A DNA stretch of 32,963 nucleotides from an uncultured Bacteriovoracaceae bacterium (GTDB lineage: Bacteria; Bdellovibrionota; Bacteriovoracia; Bacteriovoracales; Bacteriovoracaceae): positions 1 to 32,963 of the forward strand of contig CALIJZ010000093.1 of assembly GCA_938017795.1 (NCBI GenBank), read 5' to 3'. A model generated the notes under the pieces. The model did no database searches. It saw only the letters and a program-made list of their open reading frames with translations, and had not been told where the DNA came from. Position numbers and translations under genes: made by a program. Positions 8,051-16,674 of this stretch are shown here, piece by piece; position 1 is the first letter of the stretch, and every line of letters begins with the position of its first letter.

Positions 8051-8584
8051 TTAGAGCTTTTCTAACAAAGCACAGGTAGATTGAATTTGAAAATATGGCC
8101 CTTCACTATCTAGCGTAACTCCATCTTCATTTATGCAATTCACAATAGAATCAATACTATGCCCTCTCACATCAGATAAACTATGCGTATCATAAATTCC
8201 TTCTCTTATATACACTTCCCTTTTGTGGCAATCATCTTCAACAATCGTACTTGCAGTTGTTCTTAATGGACCATCAGTTTCTATGCCTAGAATATAATTT
8301 TGAAGTCCTTCATTTAAAAGCTCAGAAATTTCATCTCTTTCAGTAGCTGTTAATTCACTACAAACAATGATTTTCGAACTACCATTTTCATATATTAATC
8401 CTTCCCTCAGTCCCCATGGATAACTAATCTCAAAAGTTCTCTCAATTACTCGAGGAACCTCTACAACAGGTTCTTTGGGTTCAGAAGTTAACTCTTCGTT
8501 TAATGTTTGATTTTGGCTCTCACTACTAATAGGTCCGCATGATATAATAAAAAATGATAAAAAAATAATAAAGTATTGTTTCAA
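8051..8584 (-). CDS. Small secreted lipoprotein, unknown function
   Basis: The start chosen is a TTG at 8584, six bases after AGGGAG; a further in-frame TTG at 8614 has no ribosome site and would bury the signal peptide. From 8584 the protein has 177 residues and begins with a lipoprotein signal ending in the lipobox FIISCG, so the Cys is probably lipidated. A linker rich in Ser, Glu, Asn, Thr and Pro follows, then a compact domain with about four cysteines (CSELTA, DDCHKRE, NCINED, STCALL) that could form two disulfides in the periplasm. I recognise no family. It converges on the AI-2E gene with only ten bases between the stops. Confidence 0.7.
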   Translation of the reverse strand: MKQYFIIFLSFFIISCGPISSESQNQTLNEELTSEPKEPVVEVPRVIERTFEISYPWGLREGLIYENGSSKIIVCSELTATERDEISELLNEGLQNYILGIETDGPLRTTASTIVEDDCHKREVYIREGIYDTHSLSDVRGHSIDSIVNCINEDGVTLDSEGPYFQIQSTCALLEKL

Positions 8585-8676
8585 TGCAAACTCCCTTAAG
8601 TAATTACTATACAATCGGGAATTTATTGAACTAAATTTAACAAGTTCTTAATTATTGATTAAAAAGAAAAAATTTC

Positions 8677-8713
8677 CTCTCAAAGACCAACCTTGCAAGT
8701 TGGTCTTTGAGAG
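8677..8713 (-). terminator. Strong intrinsic terminator after the coiled-coil lipoprotein gene
   Basis: A perfect 15-bp stem (CTCTCAAAGACCAAC and its complement) surrounds a 7-base loop. On the minus strand it is followed by GGAAATTTTTTCTTTTT. It sits ten bases beyond the stop at 8724, in the right place and orientation to end that transcript and isolate the lipoprotein gene downstream. Confidence 0.9.
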
Positions 8714-8723
8714 TCTTAAGCTT

Positions 8724-10634
8724 TTACAAACACTTAATTTCACAACCTTTAAAGTTAACTATTCTTGGAATGGTTCCTGATCCACACCTCATAACAGCTC
8801 TCATTCTTTGTAGTTTTTCTTTACATTTTAAACCATTTTCTTCATCTTCAAGTCCAAACTCAAAATCATCATCTTCATATTGATCTCCAACACATTCAAA
8901 GATTGGACATCCTTCAGTCTTATCAGTTCGAACATCTTGGGCAATAAATCCACTTTGACACCTTGGGATTGCCTGTAAGCAAGCAAACCTTGGAGGCTTA
9001 ATGACCTCCATCCTATCATCTTGCTCTTCACGCTCTCGGTCTAATCTTTTTTCTCGTTCTTCAATCCTACGTTCTTGAGCTCTTTGTCGAGCCTTTATTC
9101 TTTTTTGCTCAGCTTTCTCACGAGCTTCTAGTCTCAATTGTTCCCTATCTTTTTTAGCTTCTGTATTTTCTTGTTCTAAAACTTCTTGCTGAGGCACTTC
9201 TTGGTTGTTAGTGGTTAAATTACAACTTAAAAATCTCCTTCTCTTCTTAAATTTAGTAAGAAGTTTAGACTTTAATAATTTATCACTTAATTTAGACTTT
9301 AATTTAATTATATTATTAACTTCCTTAATGTTTTCTTGTAACAACAAAATGTTTTCAGCTTTAACACATGCTTTGATCACTAAATCTTTTGATTTTTTAA
9401 TTTCAGAATGAAATTTCCTCTCTTTGTTTTTACTCTTTATTAGATCTAATACTTGATTAGCTTGAGTCAAACTAGAACTTAAAGCTTGAATTCTAACTAA
9501 CTTAACCTCTTCAGCTGATTTAGGAGCTTCCTTGTTCTCACCTGATAATTCTTTTATTTCAACTTCACTCTTTTTTTCTTCTAACTGGTTTTTTTCCAGC
9601 TCTTGCTTTATTTCTTTTAAGATCTTGCTATTTGCAATCTTTCTCTTCTTAAAGCTCACAAGCTTTTTCTTAGCTTCAGTTTCTGCTGCTTCATCTTTAT
9701 TCTGATTTTTCTTAATTCTCATTCTAATCTGAGCTCTTCGTAGTTTTACAAACTTATTCTTCTCATCTTCTAGAGCATTTTTCTTTTTTGTCATTTCATC
9801 TAATTTACCTTTTAGTGCCGTCTTTTTTAATTTCCTTTCTATCAATCTTTTTTTAAGAGCTAATAATTTTTCATTAGCTTCACTCTTTCCTTCTAGAGAA
9901 TCTCCCTCCCCAGTTAAGCTTAATTGAGACTCAACATTACCAACAAGATTTTCTAAACTGCTAATATTCTTTTTCAGATTCTGAATCGCTTTAGTCCTGT
10001 CTGATGAGCTTTTAATTTTTGTAATCTTTCTTATTTTATTCATCAATACAGCAGGAGCTCTAAATATACCTTTCTTGTTAAGTTCTTCTAAACGATCTAG
10101 AGCAATATTTAATTTCTCAATTATATCTTCATTCACTTCTTGAGCTATGATTAAGCGAGTTTCAGCACTTAGTTTCTCTGCTTTTCTTGCAACAGACTCC
10201 TCTAATAACTTTTCCATTTCTTCAATATTATCTAAACTACATATCTCTTGTAGTTTCTCAATAAGAACTTCTTCATCCAAGATTATTGAAAGATGTTCCA
10301 TTAACATGCCTTCTTCTAGAGACTCAAGTTTTATAAATTTAACTTCTCCTCCAATACTCTGAAATATTAAAATTTGAGAATTTGTTAAAATACATTGTTG
10401 AATCTTTTCTTCATCTTGAACTTCTAATATTTCTTCACTATTATTTTGGATCTCTTCAAGAATTTCATCAGCGACAGAGTGAGGTATAATTGACTCCGCA
10501 GAATGTACAACATCTAATTTTAAAAGTTGTTCACTATTAGCTTCTCCTAGATCTAACTTTCCCTCCATCGCTTCTTGATTCATACACGATCCAAGATATA
10601 GACTAAAAATAAGTATTTTGATTGAAAGTTTCAT
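8724..10634 (-). CDS. Long coiled-coil lipoprotein with paired four-cysteine C-terminal modules
   Basis: A 636-residue protein with an ATG preceded by AAGGGA. Residues 1-17 are a lipoprotein signal ending in LGSC, so C17 is the likely lipidation site. Residues from about 60 to 480 are almost entirely charged, heptad-like helix. Around 495-545 is a run of alternating Glu/Arg/Lys, as in single stable alpha-helices. The tail has two Cys modules: C-x6-C-x16-C-x4-C (within CLQAIPRC...GCPIFEC) and C-x12-C-x13-C-x3-C, both with 'C-x-S-G' and 'G-C' elements resembling small disulfide-bonded inhibitor-like domains. A rod that spans the periplasm and presents a disulfide-stabilised head is a reasonable picture but inferred. 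No family was recognised. It is a single-gene unit between terminators. Confidence 0.8.
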   Translation of the reverse strand: MKLSIKILIFSLYLGSCMNQEAMEGKLDLGEANSEQLLKLDVVHSAESIIPHSVADEILEEIQNNSEEILEVQDEEKIQQCILTNSQILIFQSIGGEVKFIKLESLEEGMLMEHLSIILDEEVLIEKLQEICSLDNIEEMEKLLEESVARKAEKLSAETRLIIAQEVNEDIIEKLNIALDRLEELNKKGIFRAPAVLMNKIRKITKIKSSSDRTKAIQNLKKNISSLENLVGNVESQLSLTGEGDSLEGKSEANEKLLALKKRLIERKLKKTALKGKLDEMTKKKNALEDEKNKFVKLRRAQIRMRIKKNQNKDEAAETEAKKKLVSFKKRKIANSKILKEIKQELEKNQLEEKKSEVEIKELSGENKEAPKSAEEVKLVRIQALSSSLTQANQVLDLIKSKNKERKFHSEIKKSKDLVIKACVKAENILLLQENIKEVNNIIKLKSKLSDKLLKSKLLTKFKKRRRFLSCNLTTNNQEVPQQEVLEQENTEAKKDREQLRLEAREKAEQKRIKARQRAQERRIEEREKRLDREREEQDDRMEVIKPPRFACLQAIPRCQSGFIAQDVRTDKTEGCPIFECVGDQYEDDDFEFGLEDEENGLKCKEKLQRMRAVMRCGSGTIPRIVNFKGCEIKCL

Positions 10635-10845
10635 CTTTTATTCCCTTGATTTTAAAACGTGTAAATATCATAAGCCCTGACAGGAAATTTACTGGCTTTT
10701 TTTTATTCCATAAAATGATTTGCTAAGTTATTTAAATTACTGAAGAATTTCTTAGGATTTTGATTTTAGATGAAAATGATAATTTGAAGTTGTAGTTACA
10801 GTGATAATTTATAATGGCATAAGCTCTCTAGGGCCTAAATTATAA

Positions 10846-10876
10846 AAAAGCGGTTTTAGAAATTAAAACCGCTTTT
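10846..10876 (-). terminator. Intrinsic terminator of the BI-1 gene
   Basis: AAAAGCGGTTTTA and its perfect complement form a 13-bp stem around GAAAT. Read on the minus strand it ends in a T-run (CTTTTTTATAA). It is 13 bases past the stop at 10889. The remaining interval to 10634 (about 210 bases) presumably holds the promoter of the coiled-coil gene; I see no convincing -35/-10 pair there. Confidence 0.85.
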
Positions 10877-10888
10877 GATATTATTTTT

Positions 10889-11593
10889 TTAGTCTCTTCC
10901 CATATAGTTATAGATATACCAAAAAAGTAAAATGATTGATGAAAACAGCTCTAATGAAGCTGCAACATGTTTATCCACAGGGAAATCTCTCATAATTCTA
11001 GAAGTACTATAGAGAATAGATCCACCTGCATAAGCTATCATCATTAAAGTAAACCAAGTCCCTAATCCAAAACTAAAACCACCGCCAAATAGCATTGGTC
11101 CAAGAATCTGTACAACAATTAAAGAAATAGCAAGAATCCCTATCCATCTAAGAAAAACTCCCAGGAAAGAAAAATTTACTTTAGTTACAAAGGTTCCAAT
11201 TGTTAATAAGGAAAAGGACACTAATGTTAGTAAAGCAGCATTTTTAACGACATGACCTGATCCATAATAAAAATTAGCGACTAAAGATAGTGAAAGAACT
11301 GCCCATAAAAAGACAAAAGCAACAAGGGCCAAATATTGTCCACCCAGTGTTCGAACCTGATGGGCCATTCTTGAAGCCATTGAAGATAAAATCCCGAAGG
11401 CCATTAAAATTAATAACCAATTTATACCTGCCATCTTCTGCATGATTACATTTGCAATACCCGTTTGAAACATAACTGCTTGCATACATACAAAAAGCAA
11501 CAAAGCTAAAAACACATGAAGATAAGTCTTGAAAAGAAAACTCCTTCTTTGAGCTGACTCAGCATTAATGCCTTGAAATCCTAAATTTTGCAT
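10889..11593 (-). CDS. Bax inhibitor-1 (BI-1)/YccA family membrane protein
   Basis: A 234-residue protein with about seven transmembrane helices filling most of its length. The BI-1 pattern is visible: an N-terminal cytoplasmic stretch with AQRRSFLFKTYLHVF leading into helix 1, a compact series of helices, and a C-terminal SRIMRDFPVDKHVAASLELF segment where the family has its D/H-containing loop before the last helix (LDII-like). Family members are pH-sensitive calcium leak channels (BsYetJ) or modulators of the FtsH protease (YccA). Which applies here is unknown. AAGGAG precedes the ATG, and a good promoter lies just upstream, so it is a single-gene unit. Confidence 0.9.
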   Translation of the reverse strand: MQNLGFQGINAESAQRRSFLFKTYLHVFLALLLFVCMQAVMFQTGIANVIMQKMAGINWLLILMAFGILSSMASRMAHQVRTLGGQYLALVAFVFLWAVLSLSLVANFYYGSGHVVKNAALLTLVSFSLLTIGTFVTKVNFSFLGVFLRWIGILAISLIVVQILGPMLFGGGFSFGLGTWFTLMMIAYAGGSILYSTSRIMRDFPVDKHVAASLELFSSIILLFWYIYNYMGRD

Positions 11594-11612
11594 AAAAACT
11601 CCTTATTTATCT

Positions 11613-11641
11613 ATTATCTAAGCTATAGATTGGGAGGTCAA
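11613..11641 (-). promoter_or_regulatory. Putative promoter of the BI-1 gene
   Basis: On the minus strand TTGACC (11641-11636), a 17-base spacer and GATAAT (11618-11613) match sigma-70 elements. Transcription would begin near 11606, giving a leader of about a dozen bases containing AAGGAG. Upstream, GACAT-AA-ATGTC at 11684-11695 is a small palindrome flanked by A and T runs that might be an operator or part of zupT transcript ending. Confidence 0.6.
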
Positions 11642-11710
11642 ATCAAGTTAAGTTTTATCAATCCACTAAACTGATTTTTTCTAGACATAAATGTCAAAAA
11701 TGATGTTTTC

Positions 11711-12529
11711 TTATAGAAATAATAACAAACTAACGGCCATAGTCGCCATACCTAAAATAAGCCCATAGATAGAGAGGTGATGCTCACCATACTCTCTTGC
11801 AGCAGGTAATAGTTGATCTAAGCTAATAAAAATCATGATCCCTGCAACTCCACTAAAAATACACCCCACTAAAGTATCTCCAATGAATTGTGATAAGAAG
11901 AAATACCCAATCAAACCACCAATTGGCTCAGAAAGTCCTGATAACATCGAATAATAAAATGCCTTTTTTCTATCCCCAGTTGCATAATAAATTGGAACTG
12001 ACACTGCTATCCCTTCTGGAATATTATGAATTGCAATAGCAACTGCAATAACGATTCCAGTAGCAGGGTCTTGAAGAGCTGAAAAAAATGTTGCTAAACC
12101 TTCAGGAAAGTTATGAATTGCAATCGCTGATGCTGTCACTAATCCAGTTTTATACAACTTTGTATAATCTTGCTTCTTAACAAGATCATCCATGTCCTCA
12201 ATCATCATATCTTCATGGGGGTTTTCAATACCTATTTTATGGATAACTTTATCAATAATAGCAATTAGAAATATTCCCACAAAAAAACTTAAAGTATTAT
12301 AAATTGATCCTAGTTTAACACCATAAGCTTTAGTTAATAAGCTATGACCTTTAAAGAAAATTTCAACAAAAGAAACATATATCATTACTCCCGCGGAAAA
12401 GCCTAGAGCGATTGATAAAGCTTTAGTGTTAGTTCGTTTAGTAAAAAAAGCTAGTGCACTTCCAATACCAGTTGAGAGACCTGCAAAAACTGTTAGCCCT
12501 AAAGCTAGATAAATATTTGATTCATCCAT
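11711..12529 (-). CDS. zupT: ZIP-family divalent metal transporter ZupT
   Basis: A 272-residue inner-membrane protein with eight predicted helices. The two ZIP metal-site helices carry AIAIHNFPEGLATF and AIAIHNIPEGIAVSVPI (His, Asn, Glu ligands), characteristic of ZupT-like zinc importers that also take other divalent metals. Between helices 3 and 4 is a charged cytoplasmic loop with HEDMMIEDMDDL that is acidic rather than strongly His-rich. Its ATG shares one base with the lapB stop (TAATG), so it is the third gene of the sppA-lapB-zupT unit. Length fits the family. Confidence 0.92.
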   Translation of the reverse strand: MDESNIYLALGLTVFAGLSTGIGSALAFFTKRTNTKALSIALGFSAGVMIYVSFVEIFFKGHSLLTKAYGVKLGSIYNTLSFFVGIFLIAIIDKVIHKIGIENPHEDMMIEDMDDLVKKQDYTKLYKTGLVTASAIAIHNFPEGLATFFSALQDPATGIVIAVAIAIHNIPEGIAVSVPIYYATGDRKKAFYYSMLSGLSEPIGGLIGYFFLSQFIGDTLVGCIFSGVAGIMIFISLDQLLPAAREYGEHHLSIYGLILGMATMAVSLLLFL

Positions 12530-13770
12530 TATAGACTCACTTTAAAGTTAATAGTTTCCCATTCAAAGCACTGAGGACATCTCCAAAATACAGCATCGGA
12601 TTTATACCCACAGTTTTTACAAAAATGATTTGTTGAAGTTTTTTGCAGCTGAGTGATTAAGGAATCAGCTAAAGCTAAGGCTTCTTCATCTTTATTGAGT
12701 TCTCTCAGTACTTTTAAAAACTCTAATTTTACAATCTCTGTAGTATTTTTTTTATTATCAATCCAAGATTTAAAATAATCATAAGTTTCCTTTAAGTTTC
12801 CCATGTTTTTCATCATCTTTGCTCTTGATAAAAATACAGATGTCTTTTTATCAGCTTCGTTCATATCAGCTTCAAGGAAAAATTCTTTCAACTCATTTAA
12901 TCGTGTAAAGTATAATTTTTTCAATTTTTCATCTTTAGTTTTAAAAACTTCGAGATCTTGAAACATAAAACTTAAAAACATTTCATGTTCATTTAGAATT
13001 TCAACTGTAAGACCTTTGGCCGCATCCATTTTCCCAGTTATTAGATAAATTTTTAATTGCAAAATTTTGGCTGAAATACTTGGAGCGTATCGAAAGGCCT
13101 GCTCAATTTTTTCCATCGCATCAGAGTATTGCTCCATTTCTAATTTTTCAGTAGCTATTTTGACATAGATGTGAGAGATCGTATCAGAGTAATTTTCACT
13201 AGAGACATTTGATAAAAGCCTTCTATACTTGAGAGCTTCTTGCCACTCTTCTAAATCTTCAAGTATCCGACACATTGATTTAATGACTTCTACTTGCTCT
13301 TTATTCATTTCTAAAACATCTTTATAAGTAGACAAGGCCTTATCCAAAAAGCCTCCTTTTTCAAAATCTTTTCCCAATTCTTTCAGGGCATCCAAGCGAG
13401 TTGATTCTAAAATGTCCTCTCTGGCTGCAATTGAGCGATGAATACTTACGGCTTTATCAATCTCCCCGTTAGATCTAAAAAGCCTTCCAAGAGTTAAATA
13501 GGTATCGATTGTTTCTTTATTTATTTCAACAGCATTTAAGAACTCTTTAATAGCTAAATCTTTTTCACCAGAAATAAGATAATGAGTCGCATTTAAAAAA
13601 ATTTGAGATTGTTTTTCATAAATTGAAGACTTATATTTTTTTGAAAGACCTACCACTTTCCTACGATCTAAAAAATAGTTATAAAACAATGCAATTGTTA
13701 CAATGACAATTAAGATAGTAAGTAGATGCTCACTTAAGAATTCGTAGTTTAAAAAACTTATTCCTAGCAT
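12529..13770 (-). CDS. lapB: LapB/YciM-like TPR protein with C-terminal rubredoxin-type zinc site
   Basis: A 413-residue protein with the full LapB layout. It has an N-terminal membrane anchor (residues about 13-31) ending in a basic RRK, a run of TPR motifs over the cytoplasmic body (for example AIKEFLNAVEINKETIDTYL), and a C-terminal CKNCGYKSDAVFWRCPQC metal-binding knuckle (two CxxC pairs). In enterobacteria LapB helps FtsH degrade LpxC and so sets the LPS level. The same role is likely here but not shown. The ATG directly abuts the sppA stop and the 3' end overlaps zupT by one base, so expression is coupled. Confidence 0.9.
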   Translation of the reverse strand: MLGISFLNYEFLSEHLLTILIVIVTIALFYNYFLDRRKVVGLSKKYKSSIYEKQSQIFLNATHYLISGEKDLAIKEFLNAVEINKETIDTYLTLGRLFRSNGEIDKAVSIHRSIAAREDILESTRLDALKELGKDFEKGGFLDKALSTYKDVLEMNKEQVEVIKSMCRILEDLEEWQEALKYRRLLSNVSSENYSDTISHIYVKIATEKLEMEQYSDAMEKIEQAFRYAPSISAKILQLKIYLITGKMDAAKGLTVEILNEHEMFLSFMFQDLEVFKTKDEKLKKLYFTRLNELKEFFLEADMNEADKKTSVFLSRAKMMKNMGNLKETYDYFKSWIDNKKNTTEIVKLEFLKVLRELNKDEEALALADSLITQLQKTSTNHFCKNCGYKSDAVFWRCPQCFEWETINFKVSL

Positions 13771-14697
13771 TTATTTATAAAGAAACATTGGCGTTTCACC
13801 AGTTTGATGGAGAAGTAATTTAGCCTCTTCTTCAAGGTCTTCAAATAAACTTATCATTTGAAATTTCTTTTTCTTTTTTATAAATCGTAAATCAAATTTT
13901 CCATCAAATTGCATTTCTTCATGAATCATTCGACCAGCTTTCCAGAGCCCCGCTACTTCATCAACTAAACCAAGCTCTTTAGCTTCTTCACCCGAGAAGA
14001 TTTGTCCCTGAGCTAGTTCATTGATATCTTTCTTAATTACATGTGATCTCTTTCTCATAATATCATCAATGAATTGTTTATGAACTTTTGTAATCATAGA
14101 ATCCATGAAAGTTTTTTCTTCCTTAGTCATAGACCTTGCAGGGTTTCCAATATCTTTATATTTACCTGCTTTGATAGTCTGAGGCTTAAGCTTGGCCCAT
14201 TTATAAAGTTTGGACATATCCATAAATTGCATTATTACACCTATAGACCCAGTAATAGTTCCGGCATTAGAGAAAATTTTTCTACATGCTGATCCGAGAT
14301 AATAACCGCCACTTGCAGCCACACTTGAAAAGCTAGCATAAATTGGTTTATTAATATCAATTCTCATAATCTCTTCATAGATTTCTTGAGTCGGACCTAC
14401 TGCTCCACCAGGACTATCAATTCTTAAAATAATTGCTTTAACCGAATTATCTTTTTCTGCCTTATGAAGAAGCCTAATTGTTTTATCAGACTCCATAATC
14501 ACACCTTTAACCTCAACAACAGCTATAGGCGAATCACTATCTCCAACACTTTCTAATAAACTATTTGAATCTAGCGAAATTGATGAGCTGTTAAGTCCCT
14601 TCATCGCAAAAAGCCCAAAGAGAAAAAACATCAACATAAACAGAGCAACTATGCCGATTAAAATCCAAATACCTTTAGAACTTCTATTTTGACTCAA
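13771..14697 (-). CDS. sppA: Signal peptide peptidase SppA (S49 family, short form)
   Basis: A 308-residue membrane-anchored serine protease of the short (Bacillus-like) type. The start is a TTG at 14697, seven bases after AAAGGA. Residues 10-32 form the single membrane anchor. LRIDSPGGAV (91-100) is the conserved substrate strand. The catalytic Ser is S129 in SSVAASGGYY and the general-base Lys is K181 in GKYKDIG; their 52-residue spacing equals that of the Bacillus enzyme. TITGSIGVIMQ follows the Ser as expected. SppA degrades signal peptides left in the membrane after secretion. It leads the sppA-lapB-zupT operon. Confidence 0.92.
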   Translation of the reverse strand: MSQNRSSKGIWILIGIVALFMLMFFLFGLFAMKGLNSSSISLDSNSLLESVGDSDSPIAVVEVKGVIMESDKTIRLLHKAEKDNSVKAIILRIDSPGGAVGPTQEIYEEIMRIDINKPIYASFSSVAASGGYYLGSACRKIFSNAGTITGSIGVIMQFMDMSKLYKWAKLKPQTIKAGKYKDIGNPARSMTKEEKTFMDSMITKVHKQFIDDIMRKRSHVIKKDINELAQGQIFSGEEAKELGLVDEVAGLWKAGRMIHEEMQFDGKFDLRFIKKKKKFQMISLFEDLEEEAKLLLHQTGETPMFLYK

Positions 14698-14728
14698 AGC
14701 AATATCCTTTCTTTAAATGAATACGCAA

Positions 14729-14757
14729 TTTTAAGGTATCGATTTCTTCTTGTCCAA
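14729..14757 (-). promoter_or_regulatory. Putative promoter of the sppA-lapB-zupT operon
   Basis: On the minus strand TTGGAC (14757-14752), a 17-base spacer and TTAAAA (14734-14729) are a moderate sigma-70 match, about 30 bases ahead of the sppA TTG. The 76-base gap is shared with the divergent aroA, whose own promoter must overlap it; I could not pick out that promoter. Confidence 0.4.
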
Positions 14758-14773
14758 ATGATATTCATTAATA

Positions 14774-16015
14774 GTGATTGAATTAACTTTAGATGGGGAT
14801 AAATCCCTAAGCCATAGATACTTACTCTTCTCATCTTTGATTGCTTCTCAATGTAAAATTCGTAATTTAAATAAGGGTAAGGATGTAGCTTCTACATTAA
14901 AAGTTCTCTCTAAGCTTGGAATGCGCTTTGAAAGCACTGATGATTTTCTAATAACTGACTCTTCCAAGGCCTATAATAAAGATTTAGATATACCACTTAA
15001 TTGTGAAAACTCCGGAACCACAATACGTTTACTTTCCGGAATCCTGGCAGCAAAGTCTCTGAGTGCAAAACTTATTGGAGACGATAGTTTATCTAAAAGA
15101 CCTATGGGTAGGATTATTAAGCCTCTCACCCTACTTGGAGCAAAAATCAAATCCAGACAAGGCCTTACTCCAATAAGTATCTTTGCTCCAGATGACAAAA
15201 ATCAAGAGTTCGAATTAGAGTTAGACGTTGCTAGTGCTCAAGTTAAATCTGCTATCTTACTTTTTTCTTATTTAAGAGGGATAGATCTTAATTTAAAAGG
15301 AAAAATTTTAAGTAGAGATCATACAGAATTATTGTTAAAAAAATTAGGAGCCAATATTTACATCTCTGATGAGCAAATTCAACTGCAGCCTTCAAATGCA
15401 CTTCAAGACTTCAGTGTTAAAGTTCCTGGAGATTTTTCATCAGCAATGTTCATCATTGCTTATAGATTATTAAAACCTGGAAAAACTCTACTTTTAAGAA
15501 ATATATTACTTAACCCTACCAGATGTCATTGCTTAAAGATCTTGCAAGACATGGGGGCAAAAATTGAAATTGAAAATGACGGAATTGAATTAGGGGAAAA
15601 AGTTGGAGACCTTAAAGTAAACTATACTCCTATTTTAAAGAATCCAAAGTCTATTAAAAGTAATGAGATTTCTTTAATAATTGATGAAATACCTATTCTG
15701 AGTCTAATTTTTTCAAGAGCTCAAGGAGAGGTTCTTATTAAAAATGTTCAAGAATTGAAATTCAAAGAAAGTGATAGATTAGAGGAAATAACAAAAATCT
15801 TCTCATCAGCTTCAATAGAAAATGATTCTTTAAAAATTATCGGTCCCAATAAGAGCTTTCATAAAATACAAAGTCTTGATCATAGAATCTTAATGACCAA
15901 AATTGTAGCTCAAGTCTTAGAAGATGATTTAGAAATTGATGATTTAGATATAAGTAATATTGAAGTTTCTTATAAAGATTTCATGAATCACTTATTTTTA
16001 GTTATGAATGGGTGA
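14774..16015 (+). CDS. aroA: 3-phosphoshikimate 1-carboxyvinyltransferase (EPSP synthase)
   Basis: Transfers the enolpyruvyl group of PEP to shikimate-3-phosphate, the sixth step towards chorismate, in the cytoplasm. The 413-residue length is near the family norm (about 425-440). Substrate-binding blocks are visible: DGDKSLSHR (residues 7-15; K10 and R15 contact shikimate-3-phosphate and PEP), NSGTTIRLL, KRPMGRIIKPL, SAQVKSAILL, the KESDRLEEI block near residue 331, and DHRILM near the end. The start is GTG at 14774, placed by the conserved N-terminal DKS motif; no clear ribosome site precedes it. It lies over 8 kb from the other aro genes and is followed six bases later by a DUF6624-like gene. 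Confidence 0.95.
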   Translation: MIELTLDGDKSLSHRYLLFSSLIASQCKIRNLNKGKDVASTLKVLSKLGMRFESTDDFLITDSSKAYNKDLDIPLNCENSGTTIRLLSGILAAKSLSAKLIGDDSLSKRPMGRIIKPLTLLGAKIKSRQGLTPISIFAPDDKNQEFELELDVASAQVKSAILLFSYLRGIDLNLKGKILSRDHTELLLKKLGANIYISDEQIQLQPSNALQDFSVKVPGDFSSAMFIIAYRLLKPGKTLLLRNILLNPTRCHCLKILQDMGAKIEIENDGIELGEKVGDLKVNYTPILKNPKSIKSNEISLIIDEIPILSLIFSRAQGEVLIKNVQELKFKESDRLEEITKIFSSASIENDSLKIIGPNKSFHKIQSLDHRILMTKIVAQVLEDDLEIDDLDISNIEVSYKDFMNHLFLVMNG

Positions 16016-16021
16016 TGATAT

Positions 16022-16618
16022 ATGAATATTGAATTAGCTGAAAAATTATTAAAAATGGCACAAATAGATGAGAGCGTACGTTCTGATTTACTTGAGCGTG
16101 GAGTCTTATCAGATGGATATCATCCTGAGATGGAACAAGTACATAATGAAAACTCTAAAGAACTCCAAAAGATCATTAAGAAACATGGATGGCCTTCAAA
16201 AGCCATTGTTGGAGATCAAGCAGCTTATGCAGCATGGATTATTGTTCAACACGCTATTTCTCAACCAGAATTTCAAAGAAGCAGCCTTATTAAATTAAAA
16301 GAAGAAATGATTAAAAATACTATTGATCCTTCATGGGTAGCAATGCTCGAGGATAGAATTAAAGTCTTTGAAGGCAACCCTCAAACTTATGGAACGCAAT
16401 TTGATTGGGATGAAGATGGGCAATTGAGTCCCCTCCCAATTGCTGAGCCTCAAAAAGTTGATTCATTAAGAAGATCAGTAGGTTTATCACCAATGAGTGA
16501 AAAAATTGAAAAGATTCGAACTAGAGCTAAAATCAATAATGAGAACCCTCCAAGAAATCCAGCAGAGAAGAAAAAAAAGTACTTAGAGTGGTTAAGTAAA
16601 GTGGGTTGGAGAATTTAG
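16022..16618 (+). CDS. DUF6624-like protein of unknown function
   Basis: A 198-residue cytoplasmic-looking protein without a signal peptide. The middle has the DUF6624 pattern: HNENSKELQKIIKKHGWPSK, then VGDQAAYAAWIIVQHA, QPEFQR, an AMLEDRIKVFEG segment and PQTYGTQF. This family is widespread but functionally uncharacterised. The C-terminus beyond about residue 165 is basic and helical. It starts six bases after the aroA stop and so is probably co-transcribed with it, but nothing suggests a role in aromatic synthesis. A strong terminator follows immediately. Confidence 0.8.
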   Translation: MNIELAEKLLKMAQIDESVRSDLLERGVLSDGYHPEMEQVHNENSKELQKIIKKHGWPSKAIVGDQAAYAAWIIVQHAISQPEFQRSSLIKLKEEMIKNTIDPSWVAMLEDRIKVFEGNPQTYGTQFDWDEDGQLSPLPIAEPQKVDSLRRSVGLSPMSEKIEKIRTRAKINNENPPRNPAEKKKKYLEWLSKVGWRI

Positions 16619-16619
16619 T

Positions 16620-16654
16620 AAAACAAGAGGATGATAGAGTCATCCTCTTGTTTT
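16620..16654. terminator. Strong bidirectional terminator
   Basis: AAAACAAGAGGATGA and its perfect complement form a 15-bp stem around TAGAG, with A-runs and T-runs at both ends. It sits between the stop at 16618 and the convergent stop at 16675 and can serve both. Confidence 0.92.
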
Positions 16655-16674
16655 AGGAAATTTATTCTATAAAA

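Noticed and set aside
10672-10704. AAGCC...GGCTT followed by eight Ts on the plus strand
   Set aside because: The stem is only five base pairs and no plus-strand gene lies upstream, so it was not called a terminator or small RNA.
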